Source of the DNA: Psettodes erumei
Lineage: Eukaryota; Chordata; Actinopteri; Pleuronectiformes; Psettodidae
NCBI GenBank assembly: GCA_016785225.1
Contig: JAFBJZ010000100.1
Location: 558,001 to 622,000 of the forward strand
DNA: 64,000 bases
Direction of reading: 5' to 3'
The translations under genes and the position numbers were made by a program. Each line of letters starts with the position of its first letter. Within the stretch, counting starts at the first letter, position 1. Positions 26,401 to 36,513 of this stretch are shown piece after piece. The notes beneath the pieces are model-generated. The model saw only the letters and a list, made by a program, of their open reading frames with translations, was not told the DNA's origin and made no database searches.

Positions 26401-29400
26401 CACTGCTCAAGTGCTTTGTGAGGCACGGGCGACATCCAAATAACCCATTTTTGGAACTGGAAAATTTCTACTATTTAGTTCATTCTTTAAAGAAAATCTG
26501 AAATTAATGTCTCAAAAATTTCCATAGACTGTACCACTAGATGGTGGCATTATCTTTATAGCAAAGAACGGCCCTCTGAAAAGTAGAAATACTGTACATC
26601 TAAAGAGACACTGGAACACATCCCATACTTGTTGCCATTAAAGCGAGTATTTTTCCTGTCATTAGCTTGCTACATCCTTTGTCATATAGTCTGTGATTGC
26701 ATGTTGTTTTGTGTTTGATGTCCCATCAGTGCTTTTTGTTTTGCATGCAGTTATGGCATGAGATACATAGCAAAAGTTCTGAAGAACAGCCTCCATGAAA
26801 AGTTTCCAGATGCTTCGGAAGATGAGCTGATGAAGGTAGAAGCCCCCCAGAAGTATAAATAAATATTTTCCCACTCACAGTACAGTATATTTAGATGCTC
26901 CCTTGACATGGGTTATAAATCTGTTCACGATGAGGTGAGAGCAGTTAAATTTTCCAAAAGGCTTTAACGATGTCTTCTTTTTTTTTTCTTGGAAGATCGT
27001 CGGAAACCTGCTGTACTACCGCTACATGAACCCGGCCATCGTGGCCCCCGATGGCTTCGACATCATCGACATGTCAGCAGGAGGGCAGCTTCACCTCGAC
27101 CAGCGTCGGAACCTGGGATCTGTGGCAAAGATGCTCCAGCACGCCGCTGCCAACAAGCTGTTTGAGGGCGAGAACGCACATATGACGCCGATGAACAACT
27201 ATATATCTCAGACATATGAGAAGTTTAGGTACGAAAGCAGAAAGTTAATATTGGCAGAAAAATCCTGCTGCACGTGTAGGTGACTCAAACGTTCTGTAGA
27301 CGCTTTGATTTGTGTGTCGAAATGTGTTAATCTCAGGGCAGGACTGAGAAAAGAAAAGTCTGTCGTGACATTGTGATTACATACAGTGTGGTTGAAAAAC
27401 AAGATAGCAAAGGAGAGAATAAGTGTTCCTTCCAATAACAAAGTCCTAAGAGTGAGTAAGGAAAGCAAACTGCGACTAAACATGTTTTTGCGTGGAGGGT
27501 CAGAGGCAGGTTAAGCTGACAGCACAGAAGGTGTGGCAGAGGAAGAAGCTGCTTTATCAGCAGCTGGGAGACGTGTGTTGAACTAAACTCCAGACGGACA
27601 AAAAAGAAAGACTGGGCCAGGAGTCTACGTACTTATCTGCCCCACATTACCAAAAGTGACTGACTCATCATTACGGGAAACCAACCTAAATCTTGGTCTG
27701 TTTTGTTGAAACATGCCAGTTTTGAAAAAGAAATCACTAGCAGATCAGCATTTAGTCTTAGTTTGTTTCTTTGTGCCGTTACTGCTGTCACTAATTGAGG
27801 TCTAAAGACTGATAACCACTAACTCTACTTTTACTTTTCCTCCAGGGTATTTTTTCAGTCAGCATGCGACGTCCCTGAACTCGAGGAGAAGTTTAACATT
27901 GACGAATACTCAGACATGGTGACCTTGAGCAAACCCATCATCTACATCTCAATAGAGGAAATCATCAATACGCACTCGGTAAATCCAAGTTCAGGGAATC
28001 ATTCGCTCGCTCTCCTGCACATGCACATTCATGACTCAGGATGTCATGCAAGTCTGCGTTGAAATGACACTGGTTGAGGAAAACATGCAGTCTATCAAGA
28101 TGCATGTATCTACATGTGATTCATACATAACTGTGACAGATTGTCCTTCTGTGAGTCCAGTGATTCTATAGTCACAGTGTTAATCCATCACACTTTGCTC
28201 CGATTCCCTCTGCAGCTGGTTTCATGTATGTCTAACTAAAACGCCCATTAGTATGATTCTTGTTCTTAATCCAATATCTAGAGCAAATCTTGCAAGTAAG
28301 TATATATTTTCACCTCTTGTCCCTTTTTAGCACTTGTTTCTTCTAAGGTCACTTACTTTCTTTTCGTCATCATCCTGTTTCCTTTCTTTATATTTCTGGA
28401 CCACTTCCTCTGAAATGGGGGAAGTGGTGAGGACATCAGTACCCCAGAGCCCTCTGTGTTCATTTATCATCGTTACACAATACACACTCACATGGGGAAC
28501 AATGGAGATGATGGGCATTGGGGAGATGGTCTCTCAGCCTTCGTTTTACACACGGAGATGATTTTATAATTTCCTGTTTGTGAAGAAGAACAAAAGCGCA
28601 GTTTAAGTGAGGTGACAGTTCCCATTTTACTTTCACATTACTCTATCATATAATTTGGATGCCTTAACTGTGTGTTTGTTGCACAGTGACCACTTCACAG
28701 ACACTCACGCACAAAAACTCACACACATATACACATTATATATGATTTTATAAAATGTCCTGAAAATTCATGAAATGAGAATAAGTTTAGAGAGACCCTT
28801 AAGTACCCGTGACCCATAAATCTCTGAAATATTTTTCAGTGAATAATTACACTAAGTATTTGAGCTTATTGTCCAGGAATGGTCCCATCTGTTTTTTTTC
28901 AGCTGCTGCTGGAACATCTGGAGGCCATCTCTCCAGATCACAGTGACTTGCTGCATGAGCTACTGCAGGACCTGGGAGACGTCCCCGATGTCGAATCATT
29001 GCTCGGTACTGTGAAACAAATTTTGTCCCCTCCATATCACAAGTGATCACAAGTTAGCCGTTGTGTGACTGTGCTGTTTATTTTCAGGCGAAGGAGCAGT
29101 AAACCCAAACGACCCAAACAGAGAGAGCGCTCTGAGCCAGCTGGCAAAGACAGAAATTTCCCTCACCCTCACCAGCAAGTTCGAGCTGCTGGAAGGAGAC
29201 GACAAAGACCTGAAGACTCTCATGACAAAGTAAGTTTATTATTGGTGGATTCTGGGCCAAAAACGCCTGTTGCTGAATGCCTTACAGTATGACAATATGT
29301 AAAAATTCAGGTGTCAGGCCAAGTAGCAACGATCTTTGTCTTTGATGTACATTTAAAACAGGACTCAGACGTGATCAATGTAGAGTTTGGGATTGTTATG

Positions 29401-29846
29401 AATGCTGTGCGATGCACTTTACCCTTCTTGACACAGTGTGCGCTACTTTGTTGCTATCACTCAGTAACTGTGTTGTCCTTCCTGCACTTCTATCATTTCC
29501 TGTCCAAAAAGGAAGGGGTCCGGCGGTCGGGGTTATCTTGCTTCTAAACGTGCATCCGTTTGCATCGGTTTCATCCAGGGGCCCGTGTTGGAGCGCTGGT
29601 CTCTTCATTCCTTCCTGGCATTTACAATTTTAAAGAAGAAAAAAGAATGTGAATCAGTATTTCTCTGAGCTGTTATGTCTGCGTCATCTGAACTGAATAA
29701 GCCTGACCCATATACATATGATGACCACAGCCTCATATATGCCAATCAGCCATCATAACATTAGAACCAGTGACAGTTTTAATGTAGTGACTTAATGCTG
29801 GTTATAATGGTTATAATGTTGTGGCTGATCAGTCAAGATGATTTTT

Positions 29847-29878
<32 letters not shown>

Positions 29879-31854
29879 CATGGACATCAGGACAAAAAAG
29901 CTAATAGTGGATGTGGTTCGGATCCAGCCCGGAGAGAACTTGCCTGAAATTCTTGAGACCCCGTCCACTGCACCACAGGTACCCAGCAGCCGTTTTCATG
30001 CATCAAATGAATCTCCATAAAAGCTCATTTGCACCACTAACGTGTGCGCACCTATGTGGGGTTGTTTTCATGAAGGAGGTAGAGCATACCAAGATTGTGG
30101 AACGCCGGGCGGTCCAGGATGCTCAGACACCAGAGGGTCTGAAGAGCAGCCCGGCGGTACTGGAGGACAGCCAGCTGCCTCTGGAGCAGAAGAAGAGGAA
30201 GATCCTGAGGAACCTCCGCAGCCTGGAGCAGGCCGCCCTCGTCGCTGCCGCTAACAAATACCAGGACCTCATCAACGACATATCCAAGGTTCGTAAGCAG
30301 CTCTTCATTTACACAACGTTGTTCATACGTAGGCATTGTCGGGCCCACTCAGCTTCTGAATCTGTAAAACAAATTAAAAACTGCACTTTGACAGGACATC
30401 CGCTACCAAAGACGCTACCGACAGAGGAGGAAGGCCGAGCTTGTGAAGCTCCAGCAAACACTTACTGCGCTCAACTCCAAAACTACCTTCTACCAGGACC
30501 AGATGAATTATTATGATACCTACATCAAGACCTGCCTGGATAACCTCAACCGGAAGTGAGTTACCTTTTTATTTTCCACACCTTGTTAGGATGAAGAGTT
30601 TTACAAAATACCCGTAATGTATTACCGTGCTTTGTGTTTCCAGGAATTCACGCAGATCTATAAAACTGGACAGCAAGGGAGACGACAAGGGTGGTAAGAA
30701 GTGGAAGCCACAGTCTCTGAAGTACACCGCAGCGAGGCTGCATGAGAAGGGAGTCATCCTGGAAATAGAAGGCCTGCAGACAAACCAGTGAGTTGAGCTT
30801 TTCACCTCTTGTCTCCTGTTCAGATAATTACAGCAGCAGCACATTTACACCTGTGTTAGGCTGTGACATGCAGGGACATTGTTTGCAGTGTAGAGGATCA
30901 AATCTATCCCCCAACGAATGCACCTTCATCAATGCGGCATCACCTTTCATCACTGGAAAGAAATTAAGCAATGGAATACTGGATGTACTGGAACTTTAGT
31001 ATAACTGTATTTTGTTAATCATATTAGCGTTAAAAGGAAAAAATCATTAGTATTTATCAGTAAGTTATGTTTGACTTTATGCCCTATCTCACCTTTTATT
31101 CTCAAGACCATTACCGTGCTCTCTTCTCAGTTAAAATGTTGAATTGCACCACAGAGGAAACGGACAGTTGAGTAGAAATGAAAGGACAAAAAATGTAAAA
31201 CACAGTTTAAATCTGTCAACGCCGGCAAAAATAAACTGATGTGAGTTTTTCCTAAGTGCTGTGGAAACTTCCAAACGTCTGTAAATGTGGATCCCATTTT
31301 CCCAGCATGCTTTGTTGTCACTTTTTTGCCCCACCATTAATCTCATGTTTTGTTTTTCATGTCTTAGGTTCAAAAACGTCATGTTTGACATTTCACCCAC
31401 TGAGGAAGTTGGGGATTTTGAGGTTAAGGCTAAGTTTATGGGAGTTGAGATGGAAAAAGTCCAGCTTCATTTCCAGGTAAACATGTCCTAACTTCCAGCT
31501 CACCAGTCAACACTATAACTCGACGACAGATGGTTAAATGTCCTGTTCCTCATTGGACTACTAGCAGAAAATATCATGGAAATAAATGATTTTCCAGTTG
31601 ACACTAATTTGAAAGAATGCTCACCCAAGACTGTAATTTATCTAATAACTGGATGTACTTCCATATATCAGACATTATTACTGAAACCGGGTGTGTAAGT
31701 TTGAGTTTCTCATCGCATGTTTTTTTTTTTTTTTGTCCAGGACCTCCTTCAGCTGCAGTACGAAGGTGTGGCCGTTATGAAGATGTTTGACAAAGCCAAA
31801 ATTAATGTCAATTTGCTCATTTTCCTCCTAAACAAGAAATTCTACGGAAAATGA
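2473..31854 (+). CDS. iqgap2: IQ motif-containing GTPase-activating-like protein 2 (IQGAP2), 38 coding exons
   Basis: Cytoplasmic scaffold that binds actin, calmodulin and active Cdc42/Rac1. Coding exons: 2473-2518, 5456-5555, 10341-10497, 10868-10945, 12255-12331, 14396-14463, 15449-15562, 15683-15861, 16650-16737, 17009-17172, 17601-17688, 17972-18135, 18259-18419, 18726-18850, 18990-19153, 22015-22105, 22197-22364, 22467-22609, 22848-23018, 23303-23386, 23606-23677, 23774-23843, 24182-24390, 24553-24705, 24816-24979, 25138-25362, 25604-25744, 26751-26835, 26996-27228, 27846-27978, 28903-29005, 29088-29229, 29891-29978, 30076-30288, 30395-30555, 30644-30787, 31368-31476, 31741-31854. They sum to 4,989 nt (1,662 residues plus TGA) with every junction in frame. 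The N-terminus (MYHEE...KPRYG) and the nested PAR3 gene identify IQGAP2 rather than IQGAP1. Human IQGAP2 is 1,575 residues; the extra length is about one repeat unit. The exon 26 donor is GC, not GT. Confidence 0.96.
2519..5455. other. iqgap2: iqgap2 intron 1, no other gene seen
   Basis: The first ~350 bp continue the CpG-rich promoter island. The remainder is ordinary AT-rich DNA with a (GT)13 tract at 3612-3637. I see no additional exon, RNA gene or recognisable transposon. Confidence 0.6.
3612..3637. repeat. (GT)13 microsatellite
   Basis: Uninterrupted GT dinucleotide run within iqgap2 intron 1. Confidence 0.9.
6442..6648 (+). pseudogene. Relic of a non-LTR retrotransposon reverse transcriptase
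   Basis: The plus strand reads DLQKTF, then VVRGEAWLK and YLEN, then a stop and frame change, then KVTCGVPQG, IGPK and FILY. These are the ordered motifs of a LINE reverse transcriptase: DLxKAFD (its catalytic Asp is lost here), the GIRG...WLxxYLxN stretch, and CGVPQGSxLGPxLFxLYIND. The fragment covers only part of the palm region, has an in-frame stop and at least one frameshift, and has no ends. It resembles the CR1/Rex-type LINEs common in fish; the clade is not certain. Confidence 0.75.
7682..7709. repeat. (CA)14 microsatellite
   Basis: Uninterrupted CA dinucleotide run in iqgap2 intron 2, followed by imperfect CAAACA units. Confidence 0.9.
8463..8494. repeat. (GT)16 microsatellite
   Basis: GT dinucleotide run in iqgap2 intron 2, followed by imperfect TTTGTGTG. 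Confidence 0.9.
10946..15448. other. iqgap2: iqgap2 introns 4-6, no other gene seen
   Basis: Introns 4 (10946-12254), 5 (12332-14395) and 6 (14464-15448) contain no ORF or element I can identify. An A-run near 13743-13760 is the only simple-sequence feature noted. Confidence 0.55.
19503..20823 (-). CDS. f2rl2: Protease-activated receptor 3 (coagulation factor II receptor-like 2), two exons
   Basis: Class A GPCR, cleaved by thrombin in its extracellular N-terminus. Exon 1 (20760-20823) encodes a signal peptide (MADLLPGFLICLMAVQTVQ); exon 2 (19503-20566) carries the rest. The join is phase 1 with canonical splice sites and gives 375 residues, against 374 for human PAR3. A tethered ligand TFKGK follows K38, the same position as the human K38/T39 cleavage site, and Asn-linked sites precede it. 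Seven hydrophobic segments are present, with SLKRY at the end of TM3 and the PAR signature SCHDV in extracellular loop 2. TM7 reads DPFLC where the family has DPFLY/NPxxY. Its position inside an iqgap2 intron on the opposite strand matches human. Assignment to PAR3 rather than PAR4 rests on that location and the TF ligand. Confidence 0.93.
20824..21150 (-). promoter_or_regulatory. f2rl2: f2rl2 upstream region / 5' UTR
   Basis: On the minus strand this segment lies immediately upstream of the f2rl2 ATG and is more G+C-rich than neighbouring intron sequence. It ends in a TTTTAAG-containing stretch near 21160 that could be a weak TATA-like element. There is no direct evidence for a start site. 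Confidence 0.35.
22467..22609 (+). other. iqgap2: iqgap2 exon 18: WW domain
   Basis: The single exon (residues ~678-725) holds a complete WW domain: first Trp in SVWVKH, the YDYYYN aromatic core, second Trp in GTWEEP and the terminal Pro. In IQGAPs this domain is a protein-interaction module. Key residues are all present. Confidence 0.92.
22729..22789. repeat. 61-bp inverted repeat (hairpin), probable transposon end relic
   Basis: A perfect 14-bp inverted pair, CAGAAAGTATTCAG at 22729-22742 and CTGAATACTTTCTG at 22776-22789, encloses an inner 8-bp pair (TTCTATAC / GTATAGAA). The arms resemble the AAGTATTCAG...CTGAATACTTTC ends of Tc1-like elements widespread in fish. It lies in iqgap2 intron 18. 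Confidence 0.6.
22848..23843 (+). other. iqgap2: iqgap2 exons 19-22: four IQ motifs
   Basis: Residues ~726-858. Four calmodulin/myosin-light-chain-binding IQ motifs occur roughly one per exon: LQARIRGYLVRKA, LQACWKGYKQRK (spanning the exon 19/20 join), IQSLVKMWKAKRKY and IQAFLKANKARDDY. The last three exons are symmetric units of about 24-28 codons, consistent with repeat-by-exon evolution. Confidence 0.92.
25745..26750. other. iqgap2: iqgap2 intron 27, nothing identified
   Basis: About 1 kb of AT-rich intron with no ORF or repeat structure that I can identify. Confidence 0.5.
27979..28902. other. iqgap2: iqgap2 intron 30, nothing identified
   Basis: About 0.9 kb of intron; no gene or recognisable element seen. 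Confidence 0.5.
29739..29834. mobile_element. Short mariner-like MITE in iqgap2 intron 32
   Basis: The left end GCCAATCAGCCATCATAACA (29741-29760) followed by TTAGAACCA is matched, inverted, by the right end TGGTTATAATGTTGTGGCTG followed by ATCAGTCA (29808-29835). The two copies differ by a few bases. These ends are those of a widespread fish Tc1/mariner-type transposon whose internal region is missing here. It lies directly before the TG tract and iqgap2 exon 33. Confidence 0.65.
29847..29872. repeat. (TG)13 microsatellite adjacent to the iqgap2 exon 33 acceptor
   Basis: A T6 run followed by 13 TG units and then CGCGCGCA. The repeat ends 18 nt before the exon 33 start at 29891 and takes the place of a normal pyrimidine tract. 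Confidence 0.92.
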
Positions 31855-32655
31855 GAAAGCAGGAGGAGCAGGGAAGGAAACCTCCTCTTGTCTGTTGTGC
31901 CTTCTGACAGTATGAATACAGCAGGATGGTGTTCTGTTTCATCCGACTAAAATTTGATGGATCACACCAAAATGAAATGTAGTTTTTGTTCAATTAAATA
32001 TATCCATTCTGTATTTTTTTCCCCTGTGGTGATTGTAAATGTAATGTATTTTTAAGAATTAAATTGTAATGGTATTCATGTCTGTACGTGAAAGATACCG
32101 GAAAACACACTGTTGTTGCTACCTTGTGTGCAGAAAAAACTTTAAGGGTTTAAAGGAAATTTCAGAGGAAAACAAAACACTCTGTCAGTTCACAAACAAC
32201 TATATTAAATAATGTAGTTTACCAGTGCCTTTTTAATTAAAGAATTTAAAGAAACATGTTTTAATAAATAAAACATTTGAAACTTTTAAAGCTGCAACTG
32301 CTGCATTTTTATTTTCAGTAAATAAGTCAATAAATTTCTAATACTGTAATAATATATTAAACATGCCCAAGTTTGTTTATTTGATCACCTGTCCTCCATT
32401 CTTTTATTTGGGTGTTAAATTATTCCTATCAACATAGGCTTTGAGGAGAAAATATTTTTGTCTGAAGATTAAGGTCATTGTACTCATACCATTATTCCTC
32501 TGTATTAGGGGAGGAGACGGTGTGTAGCGAGGAAGAGGCGTACCCAAACTGGACTGTAATAACGGGTTTGATGCTGCCAGAAAAACACTCAAGGGGCTCC
32601 TCTGGCAAACAGATAATTTCGACACACACACACACAGAGGATATACAGTAAAGCC
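31855..32655 (+). other. iqgap2 3' UTR and short iqgap2-f2r intergenic spacer
   Basis: AT-rich DNA following the iqgap2 stop. Overlapping AATAAA hexamers at 32263-32272 are the likely poly(A) signal, leaving only about 0.4 kb before the f2r start codon at 32656. No ORF of note is present. Confidence 0.7.
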
Positions 32656-34598
32656 ATGGTTCACCTGTCAATAGGGCTGTTGGTATTGTTTTCCCTCCAG
32701 AGCTCAGCACTCAAATCAAAAAATGGTAAGTTGCTTTCTTAAGCATAAACTTTGTGTAAAACTTTCTGTAATAGTTTGACTGCGGTTTGTACTGGCTTGT
32801 ACTTGTGTTTTACAAATGCAAGGTGAAGTAATGTGTATCAGCCCTCCCACTGAAAACAAATGTGGCTTCTCCTGTTTATGCAGGTGCTTCAGCGGTGTAG
32901 CCCAAAATTCCTCTGTCAGGCTATAGCCTACACCGTGTACAGTAGTATTCAAAAATGCTTACTAAGCAGGAATGACCTCGCAATCACCTTTCCAACATGA
33001 CCTGGAATAATCAGTGGCTAAAACTGCAAGAATTTTAATATGAACTAATACTAATAAACACTTCTTCAAGGGTATATGTAAATCATATTTTGCTCACAGT
33101 GCAGGTATACTTAATATTTTTCATGGCAGGGGCTGTAATTGAGTTTTTATAATGTGCTACTCCTATTTAAATAACGCTGGTCGTGGAAGATTATGAAAGG
33201 GTCGCCTTTCAAAATAAAACATCCACTCAGCCTCTCTATATGCAAAAATCCAAAAATCCCATTATTGTACGACTGTACTTACTTTGTCATGATAAAGCTT
33301 TCTCGCTTGTTTCTGGGATTTTTCTAAAGATGGAAAGACAGTCATGTGTATTCTGTTCTCATTTTAAAGGCTCTAAGCTGGCACCGCGGACCTTTTCTGG
33401 TTACTTTGTAATGGTCACTGATGAGCCTGTGGACTACATGGACCTGTCTGTGTTAGACGGCTCGAGGGAGGACACGGGATCCGGCTCAGGATCCGAGCAG
33501 GAGCCAGCGAAAGGACACGGCCACCGCGGCCCACAACGTCATCCCCAGAAGCACTACTTTGTCTCCGAGGAGACTAAAGGTTTTCTCCAGGGTCGCCTGG
33601 CAACAAGCTTTGTCCCAACCGTTTACACCCTCGTCTTCATCATCAGCGTGCCCCTCAACCTCGTTACCATGGTGATGTTTGTGTGTCACATACGTCCCAG
33701 AAAACCAGCAGTGATCTACATGCTGAACCTGGCTTGCGCTGACCTGCTCTTTGGCCTGCTCCTCCCCTTCAAGATTGCCTACCATTACCACGGCAACAAC
33801 TGGATCTACGGCTCCTTCATGTGCAGAGTGGTCACGGCATCCTTCTACTGCAACATGTACTGCTCCGTCCTGCTCATTACGTGCATCAGCATCGACCGTT
33901 TCCTGGCTGTGGTTTACCCAATGAACTCGCTGATGTGGCGCAGCCCTCAGACGGCTTCAGCTGTGTGCGCTGCCATGTGGGTGTTGGCCCTCGGAGGAGT
34001 GTCCCCTCTGCTGGTCTCAGGACAGACAGTCTATTTGTCAGACCTGGGCATCACCACCTGCCATGATGTGCAGGATGTGGAAAAACTACAATCTTACTAT
34101 CTGTACTTCTTCCCCATTTACTCCTCTGTGTTCTTCTTCATCCCTCTTGTCTTTACCGTCGTATGTTATGTGCGCATTATCCAGGCTCTGGCAGATGCCA
34201 ACATGGAGAACCGCTCCAGGAAGACCCGGGCCGTGGTGATGACTGTGATCGTGCTGGTGGTGTTTGTGGTTTGCTTCACCCCCACCAACATCATCCTGAT
34301 GGTTCACTCTGTTCAGCTGTCACACAAGTCCAGCGATAGTTCCTACCAGGCCTACCTGCTCTCCATGTGCGTGGGCAGCCTCAGCTGCTGTCTGGACCCG
34401 GTCCTCTATTACTTTGGCTCCTCTCAGTGCCAGAAGCAGGTGGCAGCGCTGTTCAGATGTAGGCGACTGGCTCGGGAAGAGAGCAGCTCAGAGACACGAA
34501 GCACAAGAACCAGTGGGCGGACAGACAGCAGCAGGTTATGCAAGATGGAGACTGTTCAAACTGACCTGGGGAGCCAGTACAGCAGGCTGGTGGCTTAA
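32656..34598 (+). CDS. f2r: Protease-activated receptor 1 / thrombin receptor (coagulation factor II receptor), two exons
   Basis: Class A GPCR, the principal thrombin receptor. Exon 1 (32656-32725) encodes the signal peptide MVHLSIGLLVLFSLQSSA. Exon 2 (33370-34598) joins in phase 1 with canonical GT-AG sites, giving 432 residues (human PAR1 has 425). The thrombin-type site is LAPR30|TFSGYF, followed by an acidic, hirudin-like exosite stretch DEPVDYMDL. Seven transmembrane segments follow, with ISIDRFLAVVYP at the end of TM3, the PAR signature ITTCHDV in extracellular loop 2 and DPVLYY in TM7. The cytoplasmic tail has Cys near TM7 and many Ser/Thr. The open frame extends upstream of 33370, but that part is intron. 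The gene follows iqgap2, as in human. Confidence 0.95.
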
Positions 34599-35209
34599 GT
34601 GCACAGACACGAAGAGGCATCAAACTTGCACAAACACCCACAGTATAAAACATTGATTTTTATTCGGAACATTACTAAGGATTTGGATCAAAAGAAATAC
34701 CAAAACAATACCTATTTACTGTTTTTTTTTCTGATACTGTAAAGTTTTGGAGAGAGAAATGATTTTAATGTAGAAGTTGAGTGTATCTAGTGCCTTTTAG
34801 TACCGGATTTATTTTCACTTAAATTGGCTTACGGGATGTATAATTGCTTAAATTAAAGCCTAATCACTTTTTGTTGTTTTGAAATCATAAAATAATGTGT
34901 GAAATTAATGTCACAGTCAGCAAAGCATTTTACATTTCTTGTTTTATATCCATATTGTCAATGAATCATTAGAACTAGTGTATAGCAATAATAATAATAA
35001 TACAAGTTTTATTTAGAAGATCATTACATGTGATGTAGTAAAGGCATAATTATGTAATTATATAAGACAAAAATGGCTCTTACAGGTTTTTAATATATGT
35101 GTGTAAATACTAAAGTTTGTGCTAAAGCAACTGTAGTTCAATCAAAACGAAACTACTACATTACACATATTTAGCTTGATACAAAAGCTGCTTTATCTCT
35201 TTTTGCCGC
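34599..35209. other. Convergent spacer between f2r and lipocalin 1 (3' UTRs)
   Basis: AT-rich region between the plus-strand f2r stop and the minus-strand lipocalin 1 stop. ATTAAA at 34852-34857 is a plausible f2r poly(A) signal. An (AAT)n-like run lies near 34988-35001. No gene is seen, and no f2rl1 (PAR2) sequence is present. Confidence 0.6.
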
Positions 35210-36513
35210 TCACGCTGTACTCTCTTTGTTGTCCAGGCACAGCTCTGAAACAAAGAGCAGAAGAAAGCAAATATGACGGTTTCCCTGAGCGACGCAGAGA
35301 CTGCTGGCTCCATTTCCATTTCCTGCCCATGTGCACAGTACTTTAATTAGTCCAATTAGTCCAAACATAATGTAATGTAGCTTAAATAATGTATAATCCA
35401 ATTTAACTATTCCAGGGCAGTGCAATATCGCCACCTTGTGGAAACTTGTCTAAGTTGTGGTGTCCAGTATAAACTGAGCCTCTCTGTCATTATTACCTCC
35501 ACCGTGGAGGATATGTTGTCATTGTCTGTCTGGTTGCTTATGAGTTACTGACCTGTTTTGCCGTCGTAGCTGTGAAAGTTCTCCGGGAAGTTCAGACACC
35601 CAACTTGCTTCTTAAAAATTTCAACATTTTTGGGATCTATTTCGCCTGTCCTGGCTGAAAGAGGAGGGAGGATTAAAAGGGCGCGCGCCTATTTTGAAAG
35701 TGAGTCCAAACGTGTCGATGAAGACAGGACTTACTGAACTGCAGGATGTATCTGCCCGTGACGTCCCCATTCCGAAAGGTGTCCGTCCACAGCAGGCAGT
35801 CAGAGCAAGTCCGTAGGATATGTCCTTTGTGCTCAGACAGGTTTTCTTTAAAAGCAGAGTGACTGACTATTACACATCTTTTGTTGTGGATATCTTTGTC
35901 ACAGCAAATGAGTCACTGCCTTACATTTATCTGTGCTTCACTTACTGCGAAACGTGGTGGCAAGTCCTGAGACGGTTGCATTAACCTCCCCCAAGACACA
36001 CCGATTACTGAGAAACAAGAATGAGTTGTGACAGCATGTTCACCCCTATCGAGCTGCTGGGAGCTGAACCTTGGTGATTACGCTCAACATATTTAATTAG
36101 CTAAGTCACCCAACTTACAAGCAGCGATCTCCCCATCGCAATGTCACGGTTTGACTGTCAGACGTGGGAGACAGGTCTATCCAGGAGCTTTTCAGAGACT
36201 CCAGTGCCTTGTGGTACTGCTTGGGGTCACCAGCTCCCATCACATACACCCATTTTCCAAACACCTGCATGTGAGCAGCCAAGACTTATGTAACTACGTT
36301 ACAAATATCTCATTGTGCTCATTAACAATGTACTTTTTTGCCATTCAGTAAAATCAAGCATGTTTGAGATAAATCAGAAAAAGGATCATAAGCAGGACTC
36401 ACCTGTTTGGGGTCCTCTGGGATGAAAGGTTTGACCAGGTCTTTGCAGTCGGGAGCAGATGCAGCACTGAGTGAAGTGAGAGCCAAGAGACACACAGCGA
36501 AAGGCAGAGCCAT
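35210..36513 (-). CDS. Secreted lipocalin 1, tributyltin-/saxitoxin-binding protein-like
   Basis: Six exons in transcript order: 36403-36513, 36119-36264, 35946-36007, 35735-35845, 35553-35654, 35210-35244. They total 567 nt (188 residues), all in frame with canonical splice sites. The signal peptide MALPFAVCLLALTSLSAASA is followed by DCKDLVKP. The lipocalin G-x-W motif is FGKWV at residues 39-43. Cysteines lie in GDRC/NRC, CSDCLLW, VGCLNF and ELCLDN, in the arrangement expected for the family's disulfides, and VNATV and KNLSE are N-glycosylation sites. The family (alpha-1-acid-glycoprotein-like fish plasma proteins) is known to bind tributyltin, and in pufferfish saxitoxin and tetrodotoxin; the ligand here is unknown. 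This copy lacks the acidic C-terminal tail of the other two. Confidence 0.93.

Larger units (their letters stand above)
24182..29005 (+). other. iqgap2: iqgap2 exons 23-31: RasGAP-related domain (GRD)
   Basis: Residues ~858-1340. Exons 25-30 encode the GRD, with conserved blocks TNPSYLAKLIFQMPQNKST, NYASNQREEYLLLKLF, VDQIQDIVTGNPTVIKMVV and GNLLYYRYMNPAIVAPDGF. In the family this domain binds GTP-loaded Cdc42/Rac1 and lacks GAP activity. Exon 26 ends at a GC donor (AG|gcaagt), and the join to exon 27 restores EASKLPYEV. Confidence 0.92.
29088..31854 (+). other. iqgap2: iqgap2 exons 32-38: RasGAP C-terminal domain and C-terminus
   Basis: Residues ~1340-1662. The RasGAP C-terminal region includes QLPLEQKKRKILRNL, NKYQDLINDISKDIR and the coiled-coil-like RQRRKAELVKLQQTL. 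The extreme C-terminus (VAVMKMFDKAKINVNLLI, ending FYGK then TGA) is the invariant IQGAP tail, which in the family contributes to beta-catenin, E-cadherin and GTPase binding. The linker K-N-S-R-R-S-I-K-L-D follows IQGAP2, not IQGAP1. Confidence 0.93.

Noticed and set aside
33183..33369. Upstream extension of the f2r open frame (62 codons before the family match)
   Set aside because: It has no signal peptide and no PAR similarity. A canonical acceptor at 33368-33369 plus an in-phase signal-peptide exon at 32656-32725 explains the N-terminus better.
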